DNA of 64,000 nt. Origin: Oceanidesulfovibrio indonesiensis (GTDB taxonomy: Bacteria > Desulfobacterota > Desulfovibrionia > Desulfovibrionales > Desulfovibrionaceae). The translations under genes and the position numbers were made by a program. The notes beneath the pieces are model-generated. The model saw only the letters and a program-made list of their open reading frames with translations, was not told the DNA's origin and searched no databases. The stretch covers positions 124,001-188,000 of the forward strand of contig NZ_QMIE01000004.1 in NCBI RefSeq assembly GCF_007625075.1, read 5' to 3'. Shown piece by piece: positions 51,798-61,972 of this stretch. The first letter of the stretch is position 1. Every line of letters begins with the position of its first letter.

Positions 51798-52613
51798 CTA
51801 CCGCGGCACTCCCTCCAGGAACAGCTCCACTCCGGCCACATAGTCCTCGCCCATCACCATGAAAAAGTCGTTGTGGCCACCTGCCAGCTCAAGGAACGAT
51901 TTGGGCTCGCCGGCCGTCTCGAACAGTTTTCTGCCCATGGCGTAGGGGACTGTCTCGTCGCTGGGTCCGTGCGCCACCAGCACCGGCACCCGGATGCGCT
52001 TGAGATGTTCGATCGTCGGGAGCTTGATGGTGGCCAGCCAACGCGCCGGCAGCATCGGATACATGTGCGAGCCGATTTCCGGGATGGAGGTGAAGGCGGT
52101 TTCAAGCACGAGCGCTCCCACCTCGTTTTCGTCCGCCAGGCGCGCAGCCACGGCGCCGCCCAGGGAGCGCCCCCAGGCCACGATGCGCTTCGGGTCCGCG
52201 CCCTTTTCATCCACAAGCCACGTGTACGCGGCGCGGGCGTCCATGGCCGTGCCCTCTTCCGAAGGTTTGCCCTGGCTTTTGCCGTAACCGCGGTAATCGA
52301 AGTACAGCATGTCGATGCCCACCTGCCGGAGAATGCGCATGGTTTCCAGCAGGTGCGAGAGATTCCCGGCGTTGCCGTGGCAGAACACGCCGCTGAGGCC
52401 GCCGCCCGCACCATTGCCCGTGCCGGGGATGAACCAGGCATGGATGCGCGTGCCGTCCTCGGCCTGGAGCGTGATGTCCTCGTATGGCAGCCCAATGGAC
52501 GAGGGGTCGGTCTCCAGATTTTTGAACGGCCGGAATACCAGCCTGGACTGCATGAAATAGACAAGCAGGCAGAGACCTGCGAAGGAAATGGCGAGTGCGA
52601 AGACTATCTGCAT
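51798..52613 (-). CDS. Membrane-anchored alpha/beta hydrolase
   Basis: The 271-residue product begins with one hydrophobic helix (QIVFALAISFAGLCLLVYFM, about 2-21), followed by SRLVFRP and an alpha/beta hydrolase domain of the BEM46/YfhR-like kind. The nucleophile elbow is GRSLGG (serine), the oxyanion stretch is FCHGNAGNLSH, a later aspartate is in HGPSDETVP and the histidine in GGHNDFF, so the catalytic triad looks complete. Substrate unknown, perhaps esters or lipids at the membrane. ATG 52613 is used because the upstream frame has no family character; the ribosome site is weak. Confidence 0.85.
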   Translation of the reverse strand: MQIVFALAISFAGLCLLVYFMQSRLVFRPFKNLETDPSSIGLPYEDITLQAEDGTRIHAWFIPGTGNGAGGGLSGVFCHGNAGNLSHLLETMRILRQVGIDMLYFDYRGYGKSQGKPSEEGTAMDARAAYTWLVDEKGADPKRIVAWGRSLGGAVAARLADENEVGALVLETAFTSIPEIGSHMYPMLPARWLATIKLPTIEHLKRIRVPVLVAHGPSDETVPYAMGRKLFETAGEPKSFLELAGGHNDFFMVMGEDYVAGVELFLEGVPR

Positions 52614-52707
52614 GATCGACCGAGTAAGTTCGGTTCTTTTGTGCCGCAAGACCCAGGTTGCGCGCAAAGTATTCACAACTAGCGAAAAAACTCCTACGAT
52701 GCATCCC

Positions 52708-52806
52708 TTATTACAGTGCGCAAAATTTTCGCATGTTCGCTCCCCGGTTATCAAGGACGATCAAGCCTTTGGCGACGCTGCGCGGCAAATGCCGCCTGGG
52801 CACAAC
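52708..52806. repeat. Dispersed intergenic repeat, copy C
   Basis: Aligns with the left part of copy B: TTATTACAGTGCGCA, CATGTTCGCTCCCCGGTTAT, AAGGACGATCA and the hairpin core GCGGCAAATGCCGC (52782-52795). It lies in the 508-base gap 52614-53121. The rest of that gap has a few GC-rich hairpins and no convincing gene. Confidence 0.65.
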
Positions 52807-53121
52807 GTGAACAGCCCACGCAATGCACGCTCGGGACTCGACATGTGGAATATGGTCGACCACTCGCGGGCCCCGCTCGCGAACGATCCGAATACACCGC
52901 TGGCCGGTCGTTGAAAACATCCTTGTCGCAGACTGCTCAAAGAAGTTCGAATGCAAGACGCAAACAAGGATCAGGATCGAAGCATGCTCTCATTATGTAA
53001 GAGTTGATTCTTGTGACGAAACGCGCAGCCAGACGTTTGGAAACAGTATGCTGGAGTAAAAACGCAGGAAAGGAAAGTCCGGAAATGCGGCAGATACCTG
53101 CCGAATCCAGGAGGGATAACG

Positions 53122-54045
53122 ATGCGCCTGCTTACTCGTTCGGATTTCGACGGTCTCATCTGCGCCGTGCTGCTCAGGGAAGCCGGAATCATGACGGAAT
53201 GGAAGTTTGTCCACCCAAAGGACCTCCAGGACGGCAAGATCGAGGTCGGCGAGGGCGACGTGCTCGCCAACGTGCCCTACGTGCCCGGATGCGGATTATG
53301 GTTCGACCACCACTCCAGCGAGGAAGACCGCCTGAGCAGGAAGCTCCGGTTCGAAGGCGCGGCGGAACCGTTGCCTTCCTGCGCGCGGGTCATCTGGAAC
53401 TACTACGGCGGCGCGGACACATTTCCAGAGCGCTTCAACGAAATGATGGACGCCGTGGACAAATGCGACTCCGGCAACCTCACCGAAGAGGACATCATGA
53501 ATCCCAAAGGCTGGGTGCTGCTGAGCTTCGTCATGGACCCGCGCACCGGACTGGGACGCTACCGCGACTACTCCATTTCCAACTACCAGCTCATGGAACG
53601 GCTCATAGAGCACTGCCGCACTCTGCCCATAAACGAGATTCTCGACCTCATGGATGTGAAGGAGCGGCTGGAACGCTACTTCGCCCACGAAGAGCCGTAC
53701 AAGAAAATGCTGCGCGACAACGCCATGGTCCGCGGCCCCATGGTGATCATCGACCTGCGCGACCAGGAAGAAATCTTCGTGGGCAATCGTTTCATGGTTT
53801 ACGTTCTCTATCCGGAGTGCAACATTTCCCTGCGCATCATCTGGGGTCTGAGGCAGACGAACACGGTCTTCACCATGGGCCGGTCCATCCTCAACAGGAC
53901 AGCGACGCTCGACATCGGCAGGCTCATGCTGCGCTTCGGCGGCGGCGGACACCGCGGCGTGGGCACCTGCCAGGTAGACAACGACAAGGCCGACGCCGTA
54001 TTGGAGGCGATCATCGAGGCTGTGGAACAGGAAGCCGAATCCTGA
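53122..54045 (+). CDS. DHH family phosphoesterase
   Basis: The 307-residue protein has the DHH metal motifs (RSDFDGLICAV at the start, then FDHHSS, about 61-66, and the central DAVDKCDSG) and a C-terminal DHHA1-type domain ending FGGGGHRGVGTCQV. It resembles the small DHH phosphoesterases often annotated as exopolyphosphatase, NrnA-like or c-di-AMP/pApA phosphodiesterases. The exact substrate cannot be set from sequence. CAGGAGGG precedes the start. Confidence 0.85.
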   Translation: MRLLTRSDFDGLICAVLLREAGIMTEWKFVHPKDLQDGKIEVGEGDVLANVPYVPGCGLWFDHHSSEEDRLSRKLRFEGAAEPLPSCARVIWNYYGGADTFPERFNEMMDAVDKCDSGNLTEEDIMNPKGWVLLSFVMDPRTGLGRYRDYSISNYQLMERLIEHCRTLPINEILDLMDVKERLERYFAHEEPYKKMLRDNAMVRGPMVIIDLRDQEEIFVGNRFMVYVLYPECNISLRIIWGLRQTNTVFTMGRSILNRTATLDIGRLMLRFGGGGHRGVGTCQVDNDKADAVLEAIIEAVEQEAES

Positions 54046-54153
54046 CGAAAAAGACAGGGTTCCGGGGCGACATGCCCGCAATTTTTTCGTAGTATGAACC
54101 GAGCGCGCCGCGGGCGCGCTTTCATCATTGCCTGCAACGAAACGAACGACGAT

Positions 54154-55611
54154 ATGAGAATCTACAATACGCTGACACGGACCAAGGAAGAATTCACGCC
54201 CCTGCACGAAGGGCGCGTCAACATGTATGTCTGCGGCATCACGGCCTACGACTACTGCCACATCGGCCATGCGCGCTCCGCCGTGGTCTTCGACGTCATC
54301 GTGCGCTATCTTCGCGCCAAAGGGCTCGACGTGGTCTTCGCCCGCAATTTCACGGACGTGGATGACAAGATCATCAACCGCGCCAACGAGGTGGGCTCCA
54401 CCAGCCACGAGATCGCGGAAAAGTTCATGCGCGCATTCCACGAGGACATGGACGCCCTCAACGTGCTCCGCGCCGATCTGGAGCCTAAGGCCACGGACCA
54501 CATCGAGGATATGGTCAAGCTCACCGAGCGGCTCATGGAAAAAGGCTACGCCTACACCACCCTTTCCGGCGACGTGTATTTCCGGGTGCGGGCCTTTGCC
54601 GAATACGGCAAGCTCTCAAACCGCAATCTGGACGATCTGCGCGCCGGAGCTCGCATCGCCCCGGGCGAGGGCAAGGAAGATCCGCTGGACTTCGCACTGT
54701 GGAAAGCAGCCAAACCTGGCGAGCCTTCCTGGGACAGCCCCTGGGGCAAGGGACGCCCCGGCTGGCACACCGAGTGCTCCGCAATGAGCGAGACGCTGCT
54801 CGACCTGCCGCTGGACATCCACGGCGGCGGCCAGGACCTCGTATTCCCCCACCACGAGAACGAAATCGCCCAGTCCGAAGCGGCCGTGGACAAACAGTTT
54901 GTGCGCTACTGGGTGCACAACGGCTTCGTGCAGATCGATTCCGAAAAGATGTCCAAGTCGCTGGGCAACTTCAAAACCATTCGCGACATTTTCGAGAACT
55001 ACCTGCCCGAGACTCTGCGCTACTTCCTGCTCACCAAACACTACCGCAGCCCCATCGACTTCACCTTCGAAGCCATGGACGAGGCAGAGAAGAACCTGCG
55101 CCGCGTCTACACCGTGCTGGCCGACGCGGAAGAAGAGCTGGCTCGCGAAAAGCGCAAGAAATCTCCGCTTCCCGAAGAGTTTCCCCAGGAACTGGCCGCC
55201 GCCGTCACGGGTTTTACGGAATCCATGGAAGACGACTGCAACACGGCCGGAGCCATCGGCCACGTATTCGGCGCGGTCAAGGTCGCAAGCCGTCTGCTGG
55301 ACGATGCCAAGCTGCGCAAAAGTGAGGATGCCAGGGAGTTCTTCGAGCGCTTCAAGCAGATCATGCAGGAAATGGGCGGCGTGCTCGGCCTCTTTGGCCA
55401 GGAGCCGCGCACGTTCCTGGACGACCTCAAGAACAAGCGGCTCAAACGCCGCAATGTGGACCCGGCCGAGGTGGAAAAGCTGGTGGCCCAGCGCACCGAA
55501 GCCAAGAAATCCAAGGACTTCGCAACAGCGGACTCCATCCGCGACACCCTCGCCGAAATGGGCGTGGAAGTGCGCGACACCCCGCAGGGCGTTGTCTGGG
55601 ACATGCTCTGA
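54154..55611 (+). CDS. cysS: Cysteinyl-tRNA synthetase
   Basis: A class Ia aminoacyl-tRNA synthetase that charges tRNA-Cys. The 485-residue product has the zinc-site Cys in YVCGITAYDYCHIGHARS with the HIGH signature, GWHTECSAM, HHENEIAQSEA and the KMSKS loop (DSEKMSKSLGN). A helical C-terminus with an anticodon-binding domain follows. ATG 54154 is used because the canonical RIYNTLTRTKEEF starts there. It follows the DHH gene by about 110 bases and precedes an M48 protease gene. Confidence 0.97.
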   Translation: MRIYNTLTRTKEEFTPLHEGRVNMYVCGITAYDYCHIGHARSAVVFDVIVRYLRAKGLDVVFARNFTDVDDKIINRANEVGSTSHEIAEKFMRAFHEDMDALNVLRADLEPKATDHIEDMVKLTERLMEKGYAYTTLSGDVYFRVRAFAEYGKLSNRNLDDLRAGARIAPGEGKEDPLDFALWKAAKPGEPSWDSPWGKGRPGWHTECSAMSETLLDLPLDIHGGGQDLVFPHHENEIAQSEAAVDKQFVRYWVHNGFVQIDSEKMSKSLGNFKTIRDIFENYLPETLRYFLLTKHYRSPIDFTFEAMDEAEKNLRRVYTVLADAEEELAREKRKKSPLPEEFPQELAAAVTGFTESMEDDCNTAGAIGHVFGAVKVASRLLDDAKLRKSEDAREFFERFKQIMQEMGGVLGLFGQEPRTFLDDLKNKRLKRRNVDPAEVEKLVAQRTEAKKSKDFATADSIRDTLAEMGVEVRDTPQGVVWDML

Positions 55612-55641
55612 TCTGTGAAGCAACGCCGAGGTCGACTTCGC

Positions 55642-57063
55642 ATGCTGCACCTGTGTGGAATATTCTCCTCGCGCCGCGTTTTCGCGCTGGTTCTGGCTGC
55701 GGTGCTGTGCGTGCAGCTCTCCGCAGGGTCAGCGCTTGCGCAATTCGACTTCAACGTGACCCTCAAGGACGAAAAGGAGCTGGGCCGCAAGCTTGCCGTC
55801 CTCATCAAGACACGCATCCCCCTGGTGGAGGATCCGATCATCGTGAACTACTGCCGCGGCGTGGTCGACAATCTCATCGAGGCCATGCCGCCGCAGCCGT
55901 TCGACATCGAGGTCAACGTCATCCGCCACAACGCGGTGAACGCCTTTGCCGGACCGGCCGGCTACGTATTCATCCACTCCGGCCTCATTCTCAACTTCGA
56001 GAAGGAATCCGAGCTGGCCGGCGTGCTGGCGCACGAACTGGCCCATGTCTCCGAACGGCACGTAGCTCGTCGCATCGAGCACATGCAGAAGGTCAACATG
56101 CTTTCGCTCCTCGGCGCGCTTGCCGGAATGTTCATCGGCGGCGAGGTGGGCGAAGGGCTGGTGATCGGCTCGCAGGCGGCCTCAGTAAGCGCCATGCTCA
56201 AATACAGCCGTGACAACGAGAACGAAGCCGACCGCATAGGCATGAATTACCTGGTGGGTGCTGGGTATCCTGCGCAGGGACTCCGCGAATCCTTCGTGAA
56301 ACTCCAGAAGCTCTCCTGGCTGGGCGGAGGCAACACCGTTCCGGCGTATCTGTCCACCCACCCCGGGATCGGCGAACGCATCGCGTACATGGATTCACTT
56401 CTCAGCCGAATGGACCGCCAGGAATACGAGGCCGAGGACAATACGGAATTCCTGAGGGTGCAGACCCTGCTTCGCGCCCATTACACGGAGCCGGGCAGAG
56501 CCTTGCAGCACTTCTCGCAGCAGAACTCCAAGAACCCCTGTCTGGACACCTTGGGGCGCGGCATCGCCCTGACCCGCATGAACCGCTACAAGGATGCCGA
56601 GGCGGAGTTCGACCAGGCCCTCCAGTGCGGCGGAACTGACAGCCTCGTATACCGGGAAGCCGGTCGATTCGCCTTTGCCAAGGGCGACTTCGATAAGGCC
56701 GGGTATCTTTTGGAGCGGGCCTCCATAATGGATCGGGACGACCTCATGGCTCTGTTCTATCTGGCCCGGCTGATGGGCGACGAGGGCCATTACGATCGCT
56801 CGACCCAGCTTTTTGATCGAATCCTTCGTGCCATTCCGGAAGACCCCGAGGTCCACTTCCACTATGGCCGCATGCTCGGTTCGGCGCAGCGGCTGTTCCC
56901 GGCGCACCTGCACATGGCCTACAGCGCCTTGTACGCCGAGAATAGAAAGCAGTTCGAATTCCACAAGGACAAGGCATCCCGCTACGCCAGTTCGCCCGAG
57001 GACACAAAGAAGCTGGAAGACCTGGAGACCGTGTATAAGGAACGCAAGGAATACTGGAAATGA
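55642..57063 (+). CDS. Periplasmic M48-family metalloprotease with TPR repeats (BepA-like)
   Basis: The 473-residue product has a signal peptide (about 1-33, ending GSALA), an M48 peptidase domain with the zinc motif [10 protein letters not shown] (about 133-142) and the third ligand in NENEADRIG, then TPR-like repeats (about 270-460). The layout is that of BepA/YfgC, a periplasmic outer-membrane assembly chaperone and protease. A GTG at 55615 is an alternative start without a ribosome site. It lies between cysS and a macrodomain gene. Confidence 0.9.
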   Translation: MLHLCGIFSSRRVFALVLAAVLCVQLSAGSALAQFDFNVTLKDEKELGRKLAVLIKTRIPLVEDPIIVNYCRGVVDNLIEAMPPQPFDIEVNVIRHNAVNAFAGPAGYVFIHSGLILNFEKESELAGVLAHELAHVSERHVARRIEHMQKVNMLSLLGALAGMFIGGEVGEGLVIGSQAASVSAMLKYSRDNENEADRIGMNYLVGAGYPAQGLRESFVKLQKLSWLGGGNTVPAYLSTHPGIGERIAYMDSLLSRMDRQEYEAEDNTEFLRVQTLLRAHYTEPGRALQHFSQQNSKNPCLDTLGRGIALTRMNRYKDAEAEFDQALQCGGTDSLVYREAGRFAFAKGDFDKAGYLLERASIMDRDDLMALFYLARLMGDEGHYDRSTQLFDRILRAIPEDPEVHFHYGRMLGSAQRLFPAHLHMAYSALYAENRKQFEFHKDKASRYASSPEDTKKLEDLETVYKERKEYWK

Positions 57064-57139
57064 CGACGGCGGAACACCAGGAAACGCATCAAGCGGGTGC
57101 AATGCCGTACTCCGCGGTTCCGCCTTTACGGAGATTGTC

Positions 57140-57715
57140 ATGGTAAGGGCCTGCTGGAACCTGGACGGAGGCGCACTCTGCCTGATGCAAGGGGACATAA
57201 CCACAGCCCGGGTGGACGCCGTGGTCAACGCCGCGAACTCCTCGCTTGCCGGAGGCGGCGGCGTGGACGGCGCCATCCATCGCGCTGCCGGCCCGCAGCT
57301 GCTCGAAGCGTGTCAGAAAATCGTTGCCGCGCGCGGCACACTCCCGCCCGGACAGGCTGTGACCACCCCTGGCTTTGACATGCCGGCCCGCCATGTGATC
57401 CACACCGTGGGGCCCATCTGGCATGGCGGCGACTCCGGCGAACCAGAAACTCTGCGCTCCGCCTGGGTTGAAAGCCTGCGCGAAGCAGACGCGCATGACG
57501 CCGTGACCGTGGCGTTTCCGGCCATCAGCACCGGCGTGTACGGCTACCCGGCAGACCAGGCTGCCGCTCTTGCCCTGGAAATTGCGGCCGAAAGCCTGAA
57601 AGCCACGCGTGTTGAAAAGATCTACGTATACCTCCATGGTGAAACATCCTGGCAGACATGGCTCGCCGAGGCCACGAAGCAATTCGGTGAACCACATCAG
57701 CCCCAACAGCAGTGA
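57140..57715 (+). CDS. Macrodomain protein, probable O-acetyl-ADP-ribose deacetylase
   Basis: The 191-residue protein is a stand-alone macrodomain of the YmdB/MacroD type: [19 protein letters not shown] with [14 protein letters not shown] (substrate-binding loops), then [13 protein letters not shown]. Such enzymes remove ADP-ribose from acylated or protein-linked forms. GGAG precedes ATG 57140; the open frame extends 5' into the protease gene in another frame and is not used. It is 24 bases ahead of hslV, so likely co-transcribed. Confidence 0.92.
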   Translation: MVRACWNLDGGALCLMQGDITTARVDAVVNAANSSLAGGGGVDGAIHRAAGPQLLEACQKIVAARGTLPPGQAVTTPGFDMPARHVIHTVGPIWHGGDSGEPETLRSAWVESLREADAHDAVTVAFPAISTGVYGYPADQAAALALEIAAESLKATRVEKIYVYLHGETSWQTWLAEATKQFGEPHQPQQQ

Positions 57716-57738
57716 ATTCCGAAAACGGAGAACCATAC

Positions 57739-58278
57739 ATGCATTTGCGAGGCACCACCATTCTGGCGGTAAAGACGGCAACGGGCGTGGCCATGGCCGG
57801 CGACGGCCAGGTCACACTGGGACAGGCCATCGCCGTGAAGCACTCGGCGCGCAAGGTGCGCCGCATATATAAGGACAGAGTTCTGGCCGGATTCGCCGGC
57901 GCCACCGCAGACGCCTTCACCCTGTTCGAACGGTTCGAGGGCAAACTGGAGGAATACCGCGGCAACCTGCTCCGTTCCGCCGTGGAATTGGCCAAGGACT
58001 GGCGGAAGGACAAGTATCTGCGCCGGCTGGAGGCCATGCTGCTGGTGGCGGATGGCGAATCCATCCTCATGCTCTCGGGCACCGGCGACGTGATCGAGCC
58101 GGACGACGGCATCGCTTCCATCGGCTCCGGCAGCGCCTACGCCCTGGCCGCTGCGCGGGCCCTGGTGCGCAACACCGATCTGGACGCCGAGACCATCGCG
58201 CGCAAGTCAATGGCCATAGCGGCCGAGTTGTGCGTATACACCAATGACAACGTGGTCCTTGAGACCATCGCCGAATAG
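57739..58278 (+). CDS. hslV: ATP-dependent protease peptidase subunit HslV
   Basis: Threonine peptidase of the HslUV protease. The 179-residue product starts [13 protein letters not shown]; the mature enzyme would begin at TTILAV after removal of a 5-residue propeptide, as in Gram-positive and delta-type HslV, unlike E. coli Hsl[12 protein letters not shown] and [19 protein letters not shown] are typical. ATG 57739 has GGAG upstream; a further start at 57712 overlaps the macrodomain gene. The hslU ATPase gene is not next to it. Confidence 0.95.
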   Translation: MHLRGTTILAVKTATGVAMAGDGQVTLGQAIAVKHSARKVRRIYKDRVLAGFAGATADAFTLFERFEGKLEEYRGNLLRSAVELAKDWRKDKYLRRLEAMLLVADGESILMLSGTGDVIEPDDGIASIGSGSAYALAAARALVRNTDLDAETIARKSMAIAAELCVYTNDNVVLETIAE

Positions 58279-58285
58279 ACTCCTC

Positions 58286-59197
58286 GTGGCTGATACGATT
58301 GTGGCGTCTTCGGAACCGCTGGCCGTGCTCAGGCCCGGCTGCAAGGTGAATCTTCATCTGCGCATCGGAAAAAAGCGCGAGAACGGGTATCACGAAATCG
58401 AAACGTTCTTCTATCCGCTGTCCGAACCGCACGACGTTCTGACCATCCATGCGGCGCCGACGGGCAGCGGGCTTTTTTTCTCCTGCGAGCCGAATCTGCC
58501 TGGACACGGCCCCAACCTGGTGGAGCGCGCCTACGAGGCCTACGCCGCACTCGCCGGGTATGCACCGGATATCGCCGTCAGTCTTTTCAAACGCATCCCT
58601 GCAGGCGCCGGCCTGGGCGGGGGCAGTTCGGACGCTGCGGCCATGCTCCGCTGGCTGGAAGACACAGCCGGTGACAAGGCCGTGGGGGAAGAGGCGCTGT
58701 CGCGGCTGGCGCTGGGGCTGGGTGCGGACGTGCCGTTCTTCCTGTTGGGCAGGCCGGCCTGGGCCGAAGGCGTAGGCGAAATCCTCACCCCGGCCGAAGT
58801 GGAATGGAACAGCATGACGTTCTTGCTGCTCGACCCGCACATCCATGTGGATACGGGATGGGCCTATAGCGCCTGGGATGAACTCGCTCGACAATCGCCA
58901 CCTACTGTACCCTTGACAAGCAAAGCGCCGGAGCATAAGAAGACACTCTTTCCAGCGGGGACGATCCTGGTCAATGATTTCGAACGTGTTGTCTTTCCAG
59001 GGTATCCCGCTCTCAGGCGGCTCAAGGAGTCGCTACTGGCAGAGGGCGCGTCCGTCGCGCTCCTGAGCGGCAGCGGTGCTTGCCTCTTCGGTATGTTCCG
59101 CAACCCGGAGCAGGCCCGGAAGGCCGCGATGAAATTCGCTGCATCCACGCCGCCGGGACTGGGCAGGCTCGAAGTCCACTGCTCGCTGGAAGCTTAA
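58286..59197 (+). CDS. ispE: 4-diphosphocytidyl-2-C-methyl-D-erythritol kinase
   Basis: GHMP kinase of the MEP isoprenoid pathway. About 303 residues long; motif 1 KVNLHLRIGKKRENGYHEI, motif 2 PAGAGLGGGSSDAAAML, motif 3 ALLSGSGACLFG. The start is uncertain: GTG 58286 is 7 bases past hslV and gives a family-like N-terminus, while ATG 58244 overlaps hslV by 35 bases and adds 14 residues. Neither has a clear ribosome site. tRNA-Gln follows 6 bases after the stop. Confidence 0.93.
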   Translation: MADTIVASSEPLAVLRPGCKVNLHLRIGKKRENGYHEIETFFYPLSEPHDVLTIHAAPTGSGLFFSCEPNLPGHGPNLVERAYEAYAALAGYAPDIAVSLFKRIPAGAGLGGGSSDAAAMLRWLEDTAGDKAVGEEALSRLALGLGADVPFFLLGRPAWAEGVGEILTPAEVEWNSMTFLLLDPHIHVDTGWAYSAWDELARQSPPTVPLTSKAPEHKKTLFPAGTILVNDFERVVFPGYPALRRLKESLLAEGASVALLSGSGACLFGMFRNPEQARKAAMKFAASTPPGLGRLEVHCSLEA

Positions 59198-59203
59198 GCC
59201 TGC

Positions 59204-59279
59204 TGGGGCGTCGCCAAGTTGGTAAGGCAACGGGTTTTGGTCCCGTCATTCGAGGGTTCGAGTCCTTCCGCCCCAGCCA
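59204..59279 (+). tRNA. tRNA-Gln(TTG)
   Basis: A full cloverleaf can be drawn. Acceptor TGGGGCG with CGCCCCA, D-arm GCC-AAGTTGGTAA-GGC, anticodon stem ACGGG/CCCGT with loop TTTTGGT (anticodon TTG, glutamine), T-arm GAGGG/CCTTC with TTCGAGT, and an encoded CCA at 59277-59279. Confidence 0.95.
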
Positions 59280-59349
59280 TTTTATTTGAATGAATGTTGA
59301 CGCCGGAGAGCGTTGCACCGGCGAAACCCATACGTGCGGTCCCAATGCC

Positions 59350-60288
59350 ATGACTCGCGACCTCAAAATCATCACAGGCTCGGCCAACCCCATGCTGGCC
59401 CAGGCCATTTGCGACCACCTGGGTTGCCGGTTGACGCCCACGGTGACCGAAACGTTTTCCGATGGTGAAATCCGCATCGAAATCCGCGACAACGTTCGCG
59501 GCGACGACGTTTTCATCGTCCAGCCCACATGCGCGCCGGTCAACTACCATCTCATGCAGCTGTGTCTCATTCTCGATGCGCTCAAGCGCGCGAGCGCCGG
59601 CCGCGTGACCGCAGTGGTTCCCTATTATGGCTATGCCCGGCAAGACCGCAAGGTTGTTCCCCGCGCTCCCATCAGCGCAAAACTCGTGGCGGACTTCCTC
59701 ACCGTGGCGGGCATGAGCCGGCTGATCACCATCGACCTGCACGCCGGGCAGATTCAGGGATTCTTCGATGTCCCCGTGGACAACCTCTACGCCCTGCCGG
59801 TCTTTCTGGAACACCTCCGAAAGTTCGACGGCGATGTGGTCATGGTCTCGCCGGACGCCGGCGGCGTGGAACGCGCACGCGCTTACGCCAAACGCCTGGG
59901 CGCCGGCCTGGCCATCGTGGACAAGCGACGCGACGCGCCGAACAAGGCTGAGGCCATGCACGTGATCGGCGACGTCAAAGGCAAGCTCGCCGTGGTCCTG
60001 GACGATATGATCGACACTGCCGGAACCATGTGTTCCGCCGCCAAGGTGCTGCTGGAACACGGCGCCAAAGAAGTCATGGCCTGCGCCACGCATCCGGTTC
60101 TGTCCGGTCCGGCTGTGGAACGGCTGTGCAATTCCGATTTCTCGCAGGTCATCGTCACCAACACCATTCCGGTGGAAGAGAAGCAGAAGGCCTGCCCAAA
60201 GCTCAACGTTCTGTCCGTGGCTGGCCTGCTCGCCAAGTCCATCCACAATATCCATACCGAGTCGTCGGTCTCAGTCCTGTTCGTCTGA
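59350..60288 (+). CDS. prs: Ribose-phosphate pyrophosphokinase (PRPP synthetase)
   Basis: Makes PRPP from ribose 5-phosphate and ATP. It supplies NadC and Apt, also encoded here. The 312-residue product has [18 protein letters not shown] at the start, the flexible loop [30 protein letters not shown] and the PRPP loop [15 protein letters not shown] 59350 is used; an ATG 20 codons upstream gives an atypical N-terminus. It lies in the conserved ispE-tRNA-prs-rplY-pth-carD-rho block. Confidence 0.97.
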   Translation: MTRDLKIITGSANPMLAQAICDHLGCRLTPTVTETFSDGEIRIEIRDNVRGDDVFIVQPTCAPVNYHLMQLCLILDALKRASAGRVTAVVPYYGYARQDRKVVPRAPISAKLVADFLTVAGMSRLITIDLHAGQIQGFFDVPVDNLYALPVFLEHLRKFDGDVVMVSPDAGGVERARAYAKRLGAGLAIVDKRRDAPNKAEAMHVIGDVKGKLAVVLDDMIDTAGTMCSAAKVLLEHGAKEVMACATHPVLSGPAVERLCNSDFSQVIVTNTIPVEEKQKACPKLNVLSVAGLLAKSIHNIHTESSVSVLFV

Positions 60289-60348
60289 GCGATACACGAG
60301 ATTCCAAGGCGTCCCAGGCGGCGTCTTATTGAAAAGGAGCACATTCCC

Positions 60349-61017
60349 ATGGCCAAGAAGGAATACGTCGTCCAAGTCGCCACGCGCGAAAACGCGGGCA
60401 AGGGCTTCAGCCGCCGCCTGCGTGAAGAAGGCAAGATCCCTGGCGTCTTCTACAACGGCAAGGGCGAAAATTTCTCTGTCATCATCGATGAGATCGTCCT
60501 CACCAAGACACTGCGTGACATGGGCCGCACCCAGGTCTTCACCATGAAGATCGACAAGGACGGCAATACGGAGACCATCCCCGCCATCATCTGGCAGGTC
60601 CAGCACCATCCGTACAAGAAAAAACTGGTGCACGTGGACTTTTACGGCATCGACCCCAACAAGAAGATCCGCGTGGACGTGCCTATCGATCTGCAGGGCA
60701 CCCCTCCCGGACGCAAGGAAGGCGGCATTCTCGAAGTCTTCCACGACTCCATCACCGTCGAATGCCTGCCCATGGACATCCCGCAGACCATTCCGATCGA
60801 TGTCAGCAGCCTTCAGGTAGGCATGAACATCCACATCGAAGACCTCGAGTTTCCGGAAAACGTGGAGCCCTTCTACGAAGAGAATTTCACCATCCTCAAC
60901 CTCACCGCCAAGCGCGGCCTGGCCGCTACCGGCGAGGCTGGCGGGGGCGAGGAAGGTGGCGAAACTGCTGCCGGTGAGGCGCAGGGAGAAGGGGCCGCCG
61001 CGGAGGAGTCCGAGTAA
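60349..61017 (+). CDS. rplY: Ribosomal protein bL25 (Ctc/TL5 type)
   Basis: Binds 5S rRNA. The 222-residue product is the long two-domain form: an N-terminal bL25 domain (RENAGKGFSRRLREEGKIPGV; HVDFYGI) and a C-terminal TL5 beta domain (about 95-185), then a Gly/Glu/Ala-rich acidic tail. AAGGAG lies upstream of the ATG. Confidence 0.95.
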   Translation: MAKKEYVVQVATRENAGKGFSRRLREEGKIPGVFYNGKGENFSVIIDEIVLTKTLRDMGRTQVFTMKIDKDGNTETIPAIIWQVQHHPYKKKLVHVDFYGIDPNKKIRVDVPIDLQGTPPGRKEGGILEVFHDSITVECLPMDIPQTIPIDVSSLQVGMNIHIEDLEFPENVEPFYEENFTILNLTAKRGLAATGEAGGGEEGGETAAGEAQGEGAAAEESE

Positions 61018-61054
61018 CGCTCGCTCCCCCACTACGACCACTTCAGAACATCCG

Positions 61055-61096
61055 CACGCCCCCCGCGCCGAATCCCGGTCCGGGGGGCGTGATTTT
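61055..61096 (+). terminator. Intrinsic terminator after rplY
   Basis: CACGCCCCCCG (61055-61065) pairs perfectly over 11 bp with CGGGGGGCGTG (61081-61091), followed by ATTTT. It lies only 9 bases before pth, so pth expression would depend on readthrough or on a promoter not seen here. Confidence 0.82.
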
Positions 61097-61104
61097 GACT
61101 TCAC

Positions 61105-61719
61105 ATGGCACCCACCTTCTCCATGCTCCTGGCCGGCCTCGGCAACCCGGGCCCCAAGTATGAAGTCACACGCCACAACTTCGGCTTCCTGCTTGTGGAC
61201 GCGCTTGTGGACACCCTCTCGGAAAGGGCTTCCGCCGATCTGTCGCCTGTAAGCGCCGCCAAAGGAAAAGGCGACATGTGGCAGGCCAAACCCGTGGCAG
61301 GCAAGACGCCGTGGCTTCTGCTCAAACCCATGACATTCATGAACCTCAGCGGCGAGGCCGTTGCCCCCGTGCTGAGATTCTACAAAATGCAGCCGGATCA
61401 GCTGCTCGTGGCGCACGACGAGTTGGACCTGCCCCTTGGGCGCATGAAGCTGAAGTTCGGCGGCGGCAATGCAGGGCACAACGGGTTGAAGTCCATTGCC
61501 GGGCAGCTGGGCACCAATGATTTTTACAGACTGCGCCTGGGCGTGGGACGGCCGGAAGTGGGCGACGCCGCAGGTTGGGTGCTCTCCCCGTTCAGTGCTC
61601 CGGAAACAAAAATCGTTGCCGAAGTGCTGAATGCCGCTGTGAAGGCCGTAGGAACCTTTGCCCGTTTCGGCCCTCAACGCGCCATCGAGCAGGTGAACTC
61701 ATTCCGTGTTGCCGAGTAG
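61105..61719 (+). CDS. pth: Peptidyl-tRNA hydrolase
   Basis: Frees tRNA from peptidyl-tRNA. The 204-residue product has LLAGLGNPGPKYEVTRHNFGF (with catalytic His), KPMTFMNLSGE, AHDELDLPLG and GGGNAGHNGLKSI. It follows rplY past a terminator. The gap to carD contains repeat copy D. Confidence 0.96.
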   Translation: MAPTFSMLLAGLGNPGPKYEVTRHNFGFLLVDALVDTLSERASADLSPVSAAKGKGDMWQAKPVAGKTPWLLLKPMTFMNLSGEAVAPVLRFYKMQPDQLLVAHDELDLPLGRMKLKFGGGNAGHNGLKSIAGQLGTNDFYRLRLGVGRPEVGDAAGWVLSPFSAPETKIVAEVLNAAVKAVGTFARFGPQRAIEQVNSFRVAE

Positions 61720-61728
61720 AGATTGCCA

Positions 61729-61855
61729 GGAGCGAGAATTGTGCAATTTCGCTTCTCGCTGATGAAGGATGGTCGCGTCCACGGCGGTTCCACGCGGCGC
61801 ATGCCGCGCGAGCGCGGAGTAAACATATTTTTTTGTTCCGGGAAATATCGACTAT
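61729..61855. repeat. Dispersed intergenic repeat, copy D
   Basis: Aligns with copies B and C: GTGCAATTTCGCTTC, GATGAAGGATGG, GTCCACGGCGGTTC, and the core CACGCGGCGCATGCCGCGCGAG (61791-61812), then GGAGTAAAC and an AT-rich end where copy B has its closing hairpin. It lies between pth and carD. Confidence 0.6.
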
Positions 61856-61972
61856 TGATCCCGACAGGATGCGCGTTCCTGGCGGCGCTATGGACTAATG
61901 AAGTGCTTTCGGTTAAGTTAATCGAAATGACACAATCCCGCCGCGTTTAGTTTCTCGCCAAGGAGTAACCAG

